Shown piece by piece: positions 1-8,381 of a DNA stretch of 36,419 nucleotides. Source of the DNA: Geosporobacter subterraneus DSM 17957 (GTDB lineage: Bacteria > Bacillota > Clostridia > Peptostreptococcales > Thermotaleaceae); contig NZ_FQZV01000040.1 in NCBI RefSeq assembly GCF_900142145.1, positions 1 through 36,419 of the forward strand, in the 5' to 3' direction. A program made the translations under genes and the position numbers. The notes under the pieces are model-generated. The model saw only the letters and a list, made by a program, of their open reading frames with translations. It ran no database searches and was not told the origin of the DNA. The stretch's first letter is position 1; each line of letters begins with the position of its first letter.

Positions 1-228
1 TCTCTTAACCAATGCCTTTATAGTACAGATTTGTTCTAACTGCATAGCAATTAAGGCATTAAGTAAAGCCTCAAAAGAGAAACCCTTAGGACCACGTTTA
101 CAGGGTTGAATTTGAAAAGCTTGTAGTAAAATGGAATAGTCAATGAAAGTCAAAATAGCCTGTAATTTTGTTAATGGTTGAAGTTCAATAATTTGATCTA
201 AAGTAAATAAAGTTGTTTGCCGATACAT
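1..228 (-). CDS. Transposase, N-terminal part (cut by window edge)
   Basis: A frame of 76 codons with no stop begins at an ATG at 228 and runs off the left edge, so only the N-terminus is present. It starts MYRQTTLFTLDQII and contains KRGPKGFSFEALLNALIAMQ, which I recognise as the N-terminal region of DDE transposases of the IS4/IS5/IS1182 type; the exact IS family cannot be fixed from this part and the catalytic acidic residues lie outside. A GGGG-containing ribosome site lies about 13 bases upstream. The DNA is more AT-rich than the guaBA genes next to it, as expected for an acquired element. The outer end of the IS probably lies between 250 and 310, but I could not place its terminal inverted repeat. 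Confidence 0.75.
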   Translation of the reverse strand, partial: MYRQTTLFTLDQIIELQPLTKLQAILTFIDYSILLQAFQIQPCKRGPKGFSFEALLNALIAMQLEQICTIKALVKR

Positions 229-431
229 AATTTGCAGTCGCCCCTTTCTGTGGATTTTTTTTACAAATTATTTATCGGATTGGGGTAGACTGTTTTTTTA
301 TATTTTTGAAACATTGTTATTTCAAGGCTTAAAAATTATGAAATTTACTCATTTAATAGATGGATCTGTAGATAAATATCTCAATTATTTTTTGTTTTTT
401 ACAGCTATGTATGTATTATTTCTGCAAAAGG

Positions 432-483
432 AAAAAAATAGGCGGTTTAGATTGCCCAAAATCAGCAAATCTAAATCGCCTAT
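432..483 (-). terminator. Rho-independent terminator of guaBA
   Basis: A 16-bp stem (438-453 against 468-483, one G-T pair) with a 14-base loop is followed on the minus strand by a T run (A7 at 432-438 on the plus strand). It lies 47 bases past the guaA stop. The rest of 229-529 holds no convincing gene. Confidence 0.85.
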
Positions 484-529
484 TTATCCAAAATCTTTTT
501 AGTTCATAATTATTATCTTTTCTCCTCTT

Positions 530-2065
530 CTATTCCCACTCGATAGTTGATGGCGGCTTGGAGGTGATGTCGTATACGATGCGGTTTACATTGTCTACTT
601 CATTGACAATGCGGTTAGATATTTTTTCTAACACTTCATAAGGGATTCTTGCCCAGTCAGAGGTCATTCCGTCGCTTGATGTGACCGCTCGAAGGGCTAC
701 CGTATGGCTGTAGGTCCGCTCATCCCCCATAACGCCCACACTTTTGATATTGGGCAGTGCTGTGAAATACTGCCAGATTTCCCGATGCAGTCCCGCCTTT
801 CGAATCTCATCCCTCAGAATGGCGTCGGACTCCCGTACAATATGAAGCTTCTCTTCTGTGATCTCTCCCAGTACCCTGATGGCCAAACCTGGTCCCGGGA
901 AAGGCTGACGCCAAACAATTTCTTCAGGAATTCCCAGCTCTTCTCCTACTTTTCTTACCTCATCCTTAAACAATTGACGAAGAGGCTCGATCAGTGAAAA
1001 CTGCATGTCCTCAGGCAGCCCGCCTACGTTATGGTGGCTCTTGATCACAGCCGCTGTATCGGTGCCGCTTTCAATCACATCGGGATAAACCGTACCCTGC
1101 ACCAGATAATCGATTTGTCCAAGCTTGGATGCTTCTTCTTCGAATACACGGATAAATTCTTCGCCGATAATTTTTCTCTTAGTCTCCGGATCCGTTACCC
1201 CGGCCAGTTTTCCTAAAAATCTTTCTTGGGCATTGACGCGAATCAGATTCATTTGGAACTTTTCTTTAAATACCTGTTCTACCTGATCTCCCTCGTCTTT
1301 TCTTAAAAGACCATGATCTACAAAGATACAAGTCAGTTGATTTCCTATGGCCCGATGGACCAGCACCGCTGCAACAGAAGAGTCTACACCTCCCGACAGC
1401 GCACAAAGTACTTTTTTATCTCCTACTTTTTCCTTGATCTCAGTGATGGACTGCTCTGCGAAGTCGTGCATATTCCAGTCTCCAGCACAGCCACAAACCT
1501 CAAAAACAAAGTTTTCAATAATTTCACGGCCCATTTCAGTATGCTCTACCTCCGGATGGAACTGTACTGCATATAGCTTCTTGCTGGCTTCCTTCATGGC
1601 AGCTACAGGACAGTGGTCTGTGGTAGCGGTGATGGTAAAGCCTTCGGGAGCAATTTCAATAAAATCCGTATGACTCATCCAGCATTTCGTGTTATCAGAA
1701 ATGCCTTTAAAAATCCCCTCCTTATCTGTCATGCGAAGAGCTACCCGGCCGTATTCCCTGGAGGAAGCACGATTTACCTTGCCCCCAAAGATCTGTGCCA
1801 TCAGCTGACCGCCATAGCAGATTCCCAATACAGGCACACCCATTTCAAAAATCCCTGGGTCACAGGTAGGTGCATTCTCCGCATATACACTGGCAGGCCC
1901 ACCGGTAAAAATGATGCCCTTTGGATTCATTTCCTTGATTTTATCTAAAGGTGTACGATAGGATACCACTTCACAATATACATTGTTTTCTCTGACTCTT
2001 CTGGCAATCAACTGCTTGTACTGACCGCCGAAATCTATAATAAGGATCAACTCTTGGCTTTTCAT
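530..2065 (-). CDS. guaA: GMP synthase (glutamine-hydrolysing)
   Basis: Converts XMP to GMP using ATP and glutamine, the last step of guanine nucleotide synthesis, in the cytoplasm. Its 511 residues are the normal length. The class I glutamine amidotransferase domain fills about the first 190 residues, with nucleophile Cys83 in GICYGG and His170/Glu172 in FHPEVEH. The ATP-pyrophosphatase loop LSGGVDSS ends at residue 230, and the C-terminal dimerisation domain ends in the conserved STIEWE. AAGGAGG stands just upstream of the ATG. It follows guaB by 18 bases in the same direction, so both are probably one transcript under the guanine riboswitch ahead of guaB. No anomalies seen. Confidence 0.98.
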   Translation of the reverse strand: MKSQELILIIDFGGQYKQLIARRVRENNVYCEVVSYRTPLDKIKEMNPKGIIFTGGPASVYAENAPTCDPGIFEMGVPVLGICYGGQLMAQIFGGKVNRASSREYGRVALRMTDKEGIFKGISDNTKCWMSHTDFIEIAPEGFTITATTDHCPVAAMKEASKKLYAVQFHPEVEHTEMGREIIENFVFEVCGCAGDWNMHDFAEQSITEIKEKVGDKKVLCALSGGVDSSVAAVLVHRAIGNQLTCIFVDHGLLRKDEGDQVEQVFKEKFQMNLIRVNAQERFLGKLAGVTDPETKRKIIGEEFIRVFEEEASKLGQIDYLVQGTVYPDVIESGTDTAAVIKSHHNVGGLPEDMQFSLIEPLRQLFKDEVRKVGEELGIPEEIVWRQPFPGPGLAIRVLGEITEEKLHIVRESDAILRDEIRKAGLHREIWQYFTALPNIKSVGVMGDERTYSHTVALRAVTSSDGMTSDWARIPYEVLEKISNRIVNEVDNVNRIVYDITSKPPSTIEWE

Positions 2066-2083
2066 GATAAACCTCCTTGTAAC

Positions 2084-3598
<1,515 letters not shown>

Positions 3599-3645
3599 CT
3601 ACTCATAGATTGCTAATCTATCTGCTTCCTTATGCAAGGATCCTC

Positions 3646-3695
3646 AAAAAACTAATGCCATGGAAAAATTCCGAGAGTGAAATTATTCCATGGCA
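3646..3695 (-). terminator. Riboswitch-controlled terminator upstream of guaB
   Basis: Perfect 10-bp arms (3656-3665 and 3686-3695, core TGCCATGGAA) with a 20-base loop are followed on the minus strand by TTAG and T6. It lies between the purine aptamer and the guaB start, the usual place for the OFF-state terminator. A smaller palindrome near 3605-3621 (ATAGATT/AATCTAT) sits just ahead of the guaB ribosome site. Confidence 0.85.
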
Positions 3696-3733
3696 GCATC
3701 CGATCCAGATCCATCACCGGTGTGATAATCCCA

Positions 3734-3800
3734 CTCATAGTTAGGCAATTTACGGTTGCCTTGTAGAAACGTCCGGGCCCTATCCCCGGAGATATATGAG
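3734..3800 (-). ncRNA. Purine riboswitch, guanine type
   Basis: On the minus strand the P1 strands CTCATATA and CTATGAG enclose the diagnostic GTTTCTAC junction, the loop CCGTAAAT and the AACTATG junction. The specificity base is C (ACTATG rather than ATTATG), which marks guanine/hypoxanthine recognition. P2 is a GC-rich TCCGGG/CCCGGA stem capped by GATAGGG, close to the usual GATATGG loop. P3 is AGGCAA/TTGCCT. The base pair that normally closes P3 next to the junction looks like A-A here. It stands before guaB-guaA, fitting feedback on GMP synthesis. Confidence 0.95.
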
Positions 3801-3826
3801 GGTAATTCATCTATATTTTTCTATAT

Positions 3827-3855
3827 ACCGTACCAAATATGCAAAACCTTGTCAA
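3827..3855 (-). promoter_or_regulatory. Promoter of guaBA
   Basis: On the minus strand a perfect -35 box TTGACA (3855-3850) and a -10-like TACGGT (3832-3827) are separated by 17 bases. They stand about 27 bases ahead of the purine aptamer, so the leader would include the full riboswitch. Confidence 0.7.
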
Positions 3856-3907
3856 TATGGATTGGCGAAAATAAATATATTCGCAATTTTCTTGTGTTTT
3901 TCTAGGT

Positions 3908-4184
3908 CTATTTTAGTGCAATCCCGAATATTTTTTGACCTCGGGTACCCACAACTGCCATATTTTCATAAACCGCAGGGGAACCTTCTACATTGGCTCC
4001 CAAGTCAATACAATCCAGTACCTTCCCTGTCAATCCTTCAATCAAAAACATTTTGCCGGCAGAATCACAAAGCAGTATATATGCCCTGCCTTCCTCTGTA
4101 TAGATGTCTACAGGGGAGCTCCAGGAATAATGGTCCAGCTGCAGCTTCCAAATCTGCTCTCCTGCAGCTTTATCTAAATATGGT
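3908..4184 (-). pseudogene. C-terminal remnant of a PQQ-type beta-propeller protein
   Basis: An open frame of about 90 codons ends with TAG at 3910-3908. It reads like the last blades of a PQQ/quinoprotein-like (BamB/YncE-type) propeller: LDKAAGEQIWKLQL, then DSAGKMFLIEGLTGKVLD, then EGSPAVYENMAVVGTRG. These are two tryptophan-docking style repeats (D-x-x-x-G-x-x-x-W). It has no start codon or ribosome site: homology begins immediately after a stop near 4190, where the sequence changes character. I infer that the 5' part was lost, and a MITE now sits 26 bases further upstream. Codon use and composition resemble the neighbouring host genes, so this was probably a resident gene. Confidence 0.7.
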
Positions 4185-4199
4185 TAATTATTTTATCTT

Positions 4200-4413
4200 A
4201 GAATGATTTCATAGGCGTCAACTTAACCCATAATTTGTCATCCTGAGCAGAGTAAAACGAAGCCGAAGGATCTTTAAGCTAGATGATATATTCTGATAAT
4301 CAAAAGTAATCTTGCTTATGTTCTATAAGATTCTTCGCTAACGCTCAGAATGACATGCTTCTAAGGTTTATTTGGAAATATTTAGATTAAGTTGACGCCT
4401 ATGAGAATGATTT
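4200..4413. mobile_element. MITE with 17-bp perfect terminal inverted repeats and 10-bp target duplication
   Basis: The element spans 4210-4403 (194 bp). Its ends CATAGGCGTCAACTTAA (4210-4226) and TTAAGTTGACGCCTATG (4387-4403) are perfect inverted copies. It is bracketed by the direct repeat AGAATGATTT at 4200-4209 and 4404-4413. It encodes no protein. Its interior carries, in inverted orientation, two copies of the TGTCATCCTGAGC...GAAGGATCTTT repeat (from 4236 and 4327-4355), which is also found at 10825-11093, so the whole element can fold into a long hairpin. The length, ends and target duplication fit a non-autonomous element moved in trans; no matching transposase is visible here. Confidence 0.85.
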
Positions 4414-4655
4414 AGAAAATCAACTAGAAAATCCAGACACAGATTCGCTGGGTTTGCCCTTTTAACCGTTCTAAAGCTCCTTCCGAAAAAGAATCCTAAA
4501 ACATGCAAACTCGCTGCGCTCAAACACGCAAGTTTCTTAACGTATTCTTTATCTCCACTCGCTAAGAACGAAAACAAAAGGATCAAAGAGACGCTCACAT
4601 ATTGTCTTGTGTTTCCTGTTGATTTAAAAGAATAAAGGGAGTATGATAGACTATC
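4414..4655. other. Intergenic remnant or repeat next to the MITE
   Basis: This stretch holds a minus-strand open frame (4368-4598) that continues into the MITE, so it is not an intact gene. It contains a near-direct repeat on the minus strand, TTGCGTGTTTGAG followed by TTTGCATGTTTTAG, separated by CGCAGCGAG. It has the look of a dispersed non-coding repeat or a dead gene, into which the MITE jumped. No ribosome site or protein family could be assigned. Confidence 0.3.
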
Positions 4656-5102
4656 CTATTTTTCTTGGATGGCTTCAAAATACTTTTTGGCCGCATAAAC
4701 CAAATCCTCATATACCTGTGGAATAGGAATTCCAAAGCCCTCAGCAATCTCCCTGCACTCTTCAAACTCCGGTGCGAGCTTGACAGGCTTTCCACCCATG
4801 TAACCAAGTTTCATGGAAACCACCCCATATTTTGTTTTCAGCTTTACACTCTGCCGTTTCAATATGGTACGGTCTACTTCATACTTCCTCAAGCCAAGGG
4901 TAGTTGTCTCTGTGAGTACAAGCTTTTCCAGCTCTTCTTGCTTTTCCTGTTCACACAAGACAGACAGCTTAATTCCCGGCCGGTTTTTCTTCATAATAAT
5001 GGGTGTCATAAAAACATCTAAGGCACCCAGTTTAAATGCCTTTTCCATTACATAGCCGTAGATCTCCGGGTTCATATCATCAATATTTGCCTCCAGCATC
5101 AT
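4656..5102 (-). CDS. larC: LarC, C-terminal part (LarC2), reached by -1 frameshift
   Basis: This is the second half of the nickel-insertion protein for the nickel-pincer nucleotide cofactor (the cofactor of lactate racemase-type LarA enzymes). It carries the LarC signature EANIDDMNPE and, later, GLRKYEVDR and LGYMGGKPVKLAPEFEEC, ending at the usual LarC C-terminus. The first ATG overlaps the stop of the upstream part (TGATG), but no ribosome site is well placed for it: the nearest AGGAG is 25 bases away. The frame stays open upstream through the A10 run at 5118-5127, so a -1 slip there joins both parts into one protein of about 395 residues, the normal LarC length. Independent translation from the overlapping ATG remains possible. 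Confidence 0.88.
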   Translation of the reverse strand: MMLEANIDDMNPEIYGYVMEKAFKLGALDVFMTPIIMKKNRPGIKLSVLCEQEKQEELEKLVLTETTTLGLRKYEVDRTILKRQSVKLKTKYGVVSMKLGYMGGKPVKLAPEFEECREIAEGFGIPIPQVYEDLVYAAKKYFEAIQEK

Positions 5103-5132
5103 CAGCTGATCCTGGACTTTTTTTTTTCTCCT
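5092..5132 (-). promoter_or_regulatory. larC: Probable programmed -1 frameshift site in larC
   Basis: On the minus strand the order is AGGAG (5132-5128), ten A (5127-5118), G, then a hairpin TCCAG-g-ATC / GAT-g-CTGGA (5116-5092). In the first frame the codons are GAA AAA AAA AAG, so the heptamer A_AAA_AAG lies in the same phase as the E. coli dnaX slippery site. A -1 slip continues as K-V-Q-D-Q-L-M-M-L-E-A-N-I-D-D-M. The adjacent Shine-Dalgarno-like AGGAG and the hairpin are the usual stimulators, although both sit closer to the heptamer than in dnaX. Slippage by RNA polymerase, or a sequencing indel in the A run, would look the same. Confidence 0.7.
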
Positions 5133-5845
5133 AAACAGATTCGAAGCATGTTTGGAATCTCCAAATCCTTTTTTCCTAAACCATAACCAATTTTCTCGAC
5201 TTCCATAGCCGGAATGTCTCCAAAACCGCTGCTGAGGGCTTTGACGATGGCAGCACCGGTAGGTGTTACCAGCTCCGTCTGAATACCGTGATTATAGATC
5301 GGTACACCCTTGAGTATCTCCAGGGTTGCAGGTGCGGGAACAGGAATCATGCCATGGGCACATCGGACAAAGCCAGATCCTACCTGCAGGGGAGATGTAT
5401 ATACTGTAGGCATTCCCAGAAAGTCCATACAAATAGCTACTCCAACAATATCCACAATCGAATCAATGGCGCCCACCTCATGAAAATGAACCTGCTCTAA
5501 AGCTTTGCCGTGAATCTTGGCTTCCGCTTCAGCTACCAGCCTAAAAATCTTCTTGCTCAATGCTTTGACAGAGGGATTGAGAGCACTGTCATCAATGATT
5601 TTCTCTATATCATAAAGATTTCGGTGGTGATGTGTATGTAGATTTTCCTCTAGTATCACAGTAAAACTGGTGCCTGTGATGCCTTTTTTCATAGATTGCC
5701 GTATATCCAGCCGAAAACCTTCCACATGCAGCTTCGCCAATTCCTCAATAAAGTAATGTTCATCAATACCCAAATCTAAAAATGCCCCTAGGGCCATGTC
5801 TCCGCTGATTCCAGAAAAACAATCAAAAAATAATACTTTCCCCAT
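5102..5845 (-). CDS. larC: LarC, N-terminal part (LarC1)
   Basis: First half (247 residues) of the nickel-pincer cofactor protein LarC, also annotated as the DUF111 family. It starts MGKVLFFDCFSGISGDMALGA, the hallmark N-terminus, and contains HFHEVGAIDSIVDIVG, the PVPAPATLEILKGVP segment and ELVTPTGAAI. A GGGGGAA ribosome site precedes the ATG. The frame ends 15 bases after the A10 run with KKKSRIS and TGA, a tail not belonging to the family, which supports frameshifting. In lactobacilli LarC is known to be made from larC1-larC2 by programmed frameshift. No larA, larB or larE lies in this window, so the partner enzyme must be elsewhere. Confidence 0.92.
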   Translation of the reverse strand: MGKVLFFDCFSGISGDMALGAFLDLGIDEHYFIEELAKLHVEGFRLDIRQSMKKGITGTSFTVILEENLHTHHHRNLYDIEKIIDDSALNPSVKALSKKIFRLVAEAEAKIHGKALEQVHFHEVGAIDSIVDIVGVAICMDFLGMPTVYTSPLQVGSGFVRCAHGMIPVPAPATLEILKGVPIYNHGIQTELVTPTGAAIVKALSSGFGDIPAMEVEKIGYGLGKKDLEIPNMLRICLGEKKKSRIS

Positions 5846-5928
5846 AATAATTCCCCCAAACCTTTTATTCTTAATTCTATTAATTTATAATAGAAATATC
5901 CCATATAATTCCAAAAGGAGCTGATTTC

Positions 5929-6105
5929 ATGAAGGTTGCATTTCCTATGGCCTTTGGCGGTTTATTCTTTATCATCAATATCGGTATTATGATCTATATG
6001 GTCTATCTTTTTCATGTACTTGCTACATCCAACAAGCAAATTGCCGAAACCTTAGAAAGACTTGTGGATAAAATTGACCGATTTGATCATCGTAAGTTGG
6101 AATAA
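5929..6105 (+). CDS. Small membrane protein (58 aa)
   Basis: The ATG at 5929 is preceded by AAAGGAG with 8-base spacing. The 58-residue product starts MKVAFPMAFGGLFFIINIG. One hydrophobic segment at about residues 4-32 is followed by a short amphipathic, charged tail (NKQIAETLERLVDKIDRFD) that could form a coiled coil. I do not recognise a family. A TATAAT box lies at 5886-5891, though with no good -35. It is transcribed away from larC and ends at a shared terminator at 6170-6195. The architecture resembles small single-pass membrane proteins of unknown role; the function cannot be inferred. Confidence 0.7.
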   Translation: MKVAFPMAFGGLFFIINIGIMIYMVYLFHVLATSNKQIAETLERLVDKIDRFDHRKLE

Positions 6106-6169
6106 TCCATAATATAATCGCTACATAATTATATCATGAATTCTTCCGTATTTTTATCTTTTCCCATAG

Positions 6170-6195
6170 AAAAACTCCCCTTTTAGGGAGTTTTT
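6170..6195. terminator. Bidirectional terminator between convergent small genes
   Basis: AAAAACTCCC (6170-6179) and GGGAGTTTTT (6186-6195) form a 10-bp stem with a 6-base loop, with A/T runs on both sides. It can end the 58-aa gene on the plus strand and the 61-aa gene on the minus strand. Confidence 0.85.
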
Positions 6196-6196
6196 G

Positions 6197-6382
6197 CTAT
6201 TTGATATCATCTTCTAATTGATTGGTAAATTCATCAGGAGGGATGGCCCCCGGATCTTCTCCATATAGTACGTTTTCAGGCATATCCTTTAGAACAACAG
6301 AGCGCGCCGCTGTGTCATCCCATCGATGCTTACTCTTTCCCAAATGCAGTCCACCTAGTAATTTGTTCACAAAGTTATTCAT
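6197..6382 (-). CDS. Small hypothetical protein (61 aa)
   Basis: I take the ATG at 6382, since AGGAGG stands 7 bases before it; an in-frame start at 6457 would overlap the upstream gene and lacks a ribosome site. The 61-residue product begins MNNFVNKLLGGLHLGKSK and then has a hydrophilic, acidic C-terminal half (GEDPGAIPPDEFTNQLEDD). It shows no membrane segment or signal peptide and no family I recognise. It follows the 58-aa gene at 6405-6581 by 22 bases, so the two probably form a two-gene unit. Their position opposite two coat-protein-like genes hints at a role in sporulation, but that is only context. Confidence 0.6.
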   Translation of the reverse strand: MNNFVNKLLGGLHLGKSKHRWDDTAARSVVLKDMPENVLYGEDPGAIPPDEFTNQLEDDIK

Positions 6383-6404
6383 GTACAGCCCTCCTAAAAT
6401 GTGA

Positions 6405-6581
6405 TTAATGAATACTCTCCACCCTGGATTCTTCTGCCTGTGCCTTGATCCAGCCAAATCTAACGTGTTCTGCTACATCATTCCATTTGAGGGTGTTGTC
6501 TTTATTCTGCTCCATCCACTGGCTGCGCATTTCTTCCTCTACACTTTTCCAATCAGTCATCGGATGATTTTTGATACCCAT
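6405..6581 (-). CDS. Small hypothetical protein (58 aa)
   Basis: The ATG at 6581 follows a strong AAGGAGGG ribosome site. The 58-residue product begins MGIKNHPMTDWKSVEEEMRS and is rich in Trp (four), Glu and Gln, with no membrane segment. It appears soluble and mostly helical. I do not recognise the family. It lies 22 bases upstream of the 61-aa gene in the same direction. Because it is shorter than 60 codons it is easily missed by gene callers; the ribosome site and clean stop make it convincing. Confidence 0.6.
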   Translation of the reverse strand: MGIKNHPMTDWKSVEEEMRSQWMEQNKDNTLKWNDVAEHVRFGWIKAQAEESRVESIH

Positions 6582-6797
6582 ACTTTTCCCTCCTTGTCAT
6601 ATTTTTTGCCTTTTCCCTTTTCCTTATGAGTTGTATATTCTGGTAGTTTTCTTATCTGTACCTTCTGTTTCTTCCTCTCAACTCTATTATTTTCATTTTT
6701 ACTCATTTTTTACATCACATATCAAATTTTAAAAATCAAATAATAAAAATGTAGCCTGAAGTAAAAATGCTTTTTTTCATAAGGAGGGTTCATTAGA

Positions 6798-7013
6798 ATG
6801 TTCCAGGAAAACCTAGAAAAGCCACATCTGGATGCACCGAACCTAAAGGTATTAGAGGATCAATTAAACTATGAATCTATGATGGCAAAGAAACTTGTAC
6901 AATATGCAAATTATTGTACGGATCCCGAATTGAAGAATGTCTGCCAGCAAGGATCACAACGCCACAAACAAAACTTCAATATGCTGCTGGACTATTTGAA
7001 TGCCCATCTATAG
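6798..7013 (+). CDS. Small spore-coat-like protein (71 aa)
   Basis: AAGGAGGG lies 9 bases before the ATG. The 71 residues (MFQENLEKPHLDAPNLKVLE...) form a helical, ferritin-like hairpin pattern: DQLNYESMMAKKLVQYANYC, then ELKNVCQQGSQRHKQNFNML. This resembles the short partner proteins found beside CotF-type coat proteins in clostridia. The pattern contains two Cys. It is followed after 50 bases by the CotF-family gene and a terminator, so both are likely one transcript made during sporulation. The assignment rests on context and general resemblance. Confidence 0.65.
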   Translation: MFQENLEKPHLDAPNLKVLEDQLNYESMMAKKLVQYANYCTDPELKNVCQQGSQRHKQNFNMLLDYLNAHL

Positions 7014-7063
7014 CACCAGAATAAAAAGAACAGCACTCAGATTGCCAAAGGAGGTACAATTTC

Positions 7064-7342
7064 ATGGCCCAACAGCTAGGGTTTACAGAAAAGGAATTGA
7101 TGAATGACCTATTAATGTCTGAGAAGCAAGTATCTTCTGCCTATACAGTTGGCATCACCGAATCCTCTTGTGCGAATTTAAGAAGTGTTCTTGCGCTCTG
7201 CGAGCAAAATGTTTTGAAGAATCAGGAAGAATTTTTCAATGTTATGAGCAAGCGAGGCTGGTATCAAATCAAGAAGGCTCCCTCCCAGGATATACAAAGA
7301 GTAAAGGATAAATATAATCAAATCAAAAGTGAATTAAGTTGA
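7064..7342 (+). CDS. CotF-family spore coat protein
   Basis: AAAGGAGGT lies 8 bases before the ATG. The 92-residue product carries the Coat_F pattern: FTEKELMNDLLMSEKQVSSAY, then the TESSCANLR stretch, and RGWYQIKKAP near residue 70. In Bacillus, CotF is a spore coat component; clostridia have many short homologues, of which this has the typical length. The gene is directly downstream of the 71-aa coat-like gene and ends at a strong terminator. Expression is probably in the mother cell late in sporulation, although I did not find a clear SigK or SigE promoter. Confidence 0.85.
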   Translation: MAQQLGFTEKELMNDLLMSEKQVSSAYTVGITESSCANLRSVLALCEQNVLKNQEEFFNVMSKRGWYQIKKAPSQDIQRVKDKYNQIKSELS

Positions 7343-7362
7343 AAGCGGTCACACCGCTTTTT
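7342..7362 (+). terminator. Terminator of the coat gene pair
   Basis: AAAGCGGT (7342-7349) pairs with ACCGCTTT (7353-7360) across a 3-base loop and runs into T5. It overlaps the CotF stop codon. Confidence 0.85.
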
Positions 7363-7399
7363 GGTTTTCGGTCGAAATTTGTGTTTTTTATCAAATAAT

Positions 7400-7428
7400 T
7401 TGCTATTATTCGAATTTTCCCATATAAT
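7400..7428 (+). promoter_or_regulatory. SigA-type promoter of the two-TM protein gene
   Basis: TTGCTA at 7400-7405 and TATAAT at 7423-7428 are separated by exactly 17 bases. The start codon follows about 145 bases later, so the transcript has a fairly long leader, in which I see no known RNA motif. Confidence 0.65.
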
Positions 7429-7575
7429 ATAATAAATGCATAATTTTCTTAATATTCTTATAGTGCCTGGGTATATAAATGACAAAGAATTGAATAATAT
7501 ATGCTATCCAATGTATGAGAATGTTGCAGCCCATCCTATTACCGTAAAACTGCATAAGTGAAAGGAGTTGATCTT

Positions 7576-8073
7576 GTGTATAATATTATTGCTACTTTCA
7601 AAAACATGACTGACCTAAAACGGTGCATGAAAGATTTGAGAGTACACCCTAATATTAAAGGCCACATGCTCGTAATTCCGAAAAATTCTTCTCAACATGT
7701 TGAAAAGGAAATTTCAGGGGTGCTGATCAAGAAATCAAGAGAAATTGCACCAACAGGTCTCGAAAATGTACGAATGGGTGTTTTTGCAGGCTTTATTATT
7801 GGTGGATTGTCTGCATTTTTAGCAGTCTACTTTAATACCAATCTATTAAATGTCTCTACCATCACAGCGCTGGCAGCCCTGGCAATTATCTTTTATGGCG
7901 CCGCCTCCGGTGCTCTTTTAGGTTTTTTGATTCATACCATCGTAACCAAACATAGTTGGTTTAAAAACAAGGAAGAAGCTGTTTTGATTCTCCAAAAGCT
8001 CGATGACGATACAAAAGAATTGGTCATCAAAAACCTTGAGACCAATCGGGCAAGCAAGGTAGACTTGTACTAA
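7576..8073 (+). CDS. Membrane protein of unknown function with two TM segments
   Basis: I choose the GTG at 7576 because AAAGGAG lies 8 bases before it; the in-frame GTG at 7558 precedes that site. The product has 165 residues. An N-terminal soluble domain (YNIIATFKNMTDLKRCMKDL) resembles the small alpha/beta fold seen in general-stress proteins of the YflT/17M kind. Two hydrophobic segments follow (MGVFAGFIIGGLSAFLAV and TALAALAIIFYGAASGALLG), with a GASGALLG glycine-rich turn, and then a charged tail. It looks like a stress-linked inner-membrane protein, but the family was not identified with certainty. It ends in a terminator that overlaps the stop. Confidence 0.7.
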   Translation: MYNIIATFKNMTDLKRCMKDLRVHPNIKGHMLVIPKNSSQHVEKEISGVLIKKSREIAPTGLENVRMGVFAGFIIGGLSAFLAVYFNTNLLNVSTITALAALAIIFYGAASGALLGFLIHTIVTKHSWFKNKEEAVLILQKLDDDTKELVIKNLETNRASKVDLY

Positions 8074-8100
8074 GAGAGAGTCATCTCTCTTTTAGTTTTT
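8072..8100 (+). terminator. Terminator after the two-TM protein gene
   Basis: AAGAGAGA (8072-8079) and TCTCTCTT (8084-8091) pair across a 4-base loop and lead into TTAGTTTTT. Confidence 0.85.
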
Positions 8101-8112
8101 GCGCCTAAACTA

Positions 8113-8141
8113 TTGCATTGTGCCAGTAAAGATGATACAAT
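8113..8141 (+). promoter_or_regulatory. Promoter of the orphan cobalamin riboswitch
   Basis: TTGCAT (8113-8118) and TACAAT (8136-8141) are 17 bases apart, ending 21 bases before the aptamer. An intact promoter means the riboswitch is probably still transcribed. Confidence 0.6.
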
Positions 8142-8162
8142 TGCTTTAATTGAAAGAATATG

Positions 8163-8318
8163 ATAATAGGTCCCGCATCGGGTTAATAGGGAAGTACGGT
8201 GTAAAACCGTCACAGCCCCCGCTACTGTAAGTGATGACGAAACCTCATAAAGCCACTGGATCAACGGGAAGGCGAGAGAGAGTAGGGTGATTCACGAGTC
8301 AGGAGACCTGCCTATTAT
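8163..8318 (+). ncRNA. Cobalamin riboswitch with no gene behind it
   Basis: The ends ATAATAGG and CCTATTAT form P1. Between them stand the conserved AGGGAA, GGTG...AAAACCGTC, the B12 box ACAGCCCCCGCTACTGTA, GCCACTGGATCAACGGGAAGGCG, and the 3' motif GAGTCAGGAGACCTGCC. All core parts are present, so it should bind adenosyl- or methylcobalamin. It is followed by a terminator at 8382-8407 and another at 8496-8528, and then by genes on the opposite strand only. No plus-strand gene follows for more than 20 kb. Confidence 0.96.
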
Positions 8319-8381
8319 TTGCTGTTACTGCCTTCGGTGGGAAGGTCAGGCTTAAATGATAGTTTGTTTATACATATCATT

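Noticed and set aside
314-502. 62-codon plus-strand open frame
   Set aside because: It runs through the guaBA terminator hairpin, has no ribosome site and a low-complexity product.
704-1948. Several plus-strand open frames opposite guaA
   Set aside because: They are antisense to a fully conserved gene, lack ribosome sites and show no protein family.
3796-4206. Plus-strand open frames opposite the propeller remnant
   Set aside because: The coding signal is on the minus strand (PQQ-type repeats); these are antisense by-products.
4368-4598. 76-codon minus-strand frame
   Set aside because: It crosses the MITE boundary, so it cannot be an original intact gene; reported only as repeat or remnant DNA.
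6557-6706. 49-codon minus-strand frame, very basic (MSKNENNRVERKKQK...)
   Set aside because: No Shine-Dalgarno before the ATG and it overlaps the start of the 58-aa gene by 25 bases; possible but not supported.
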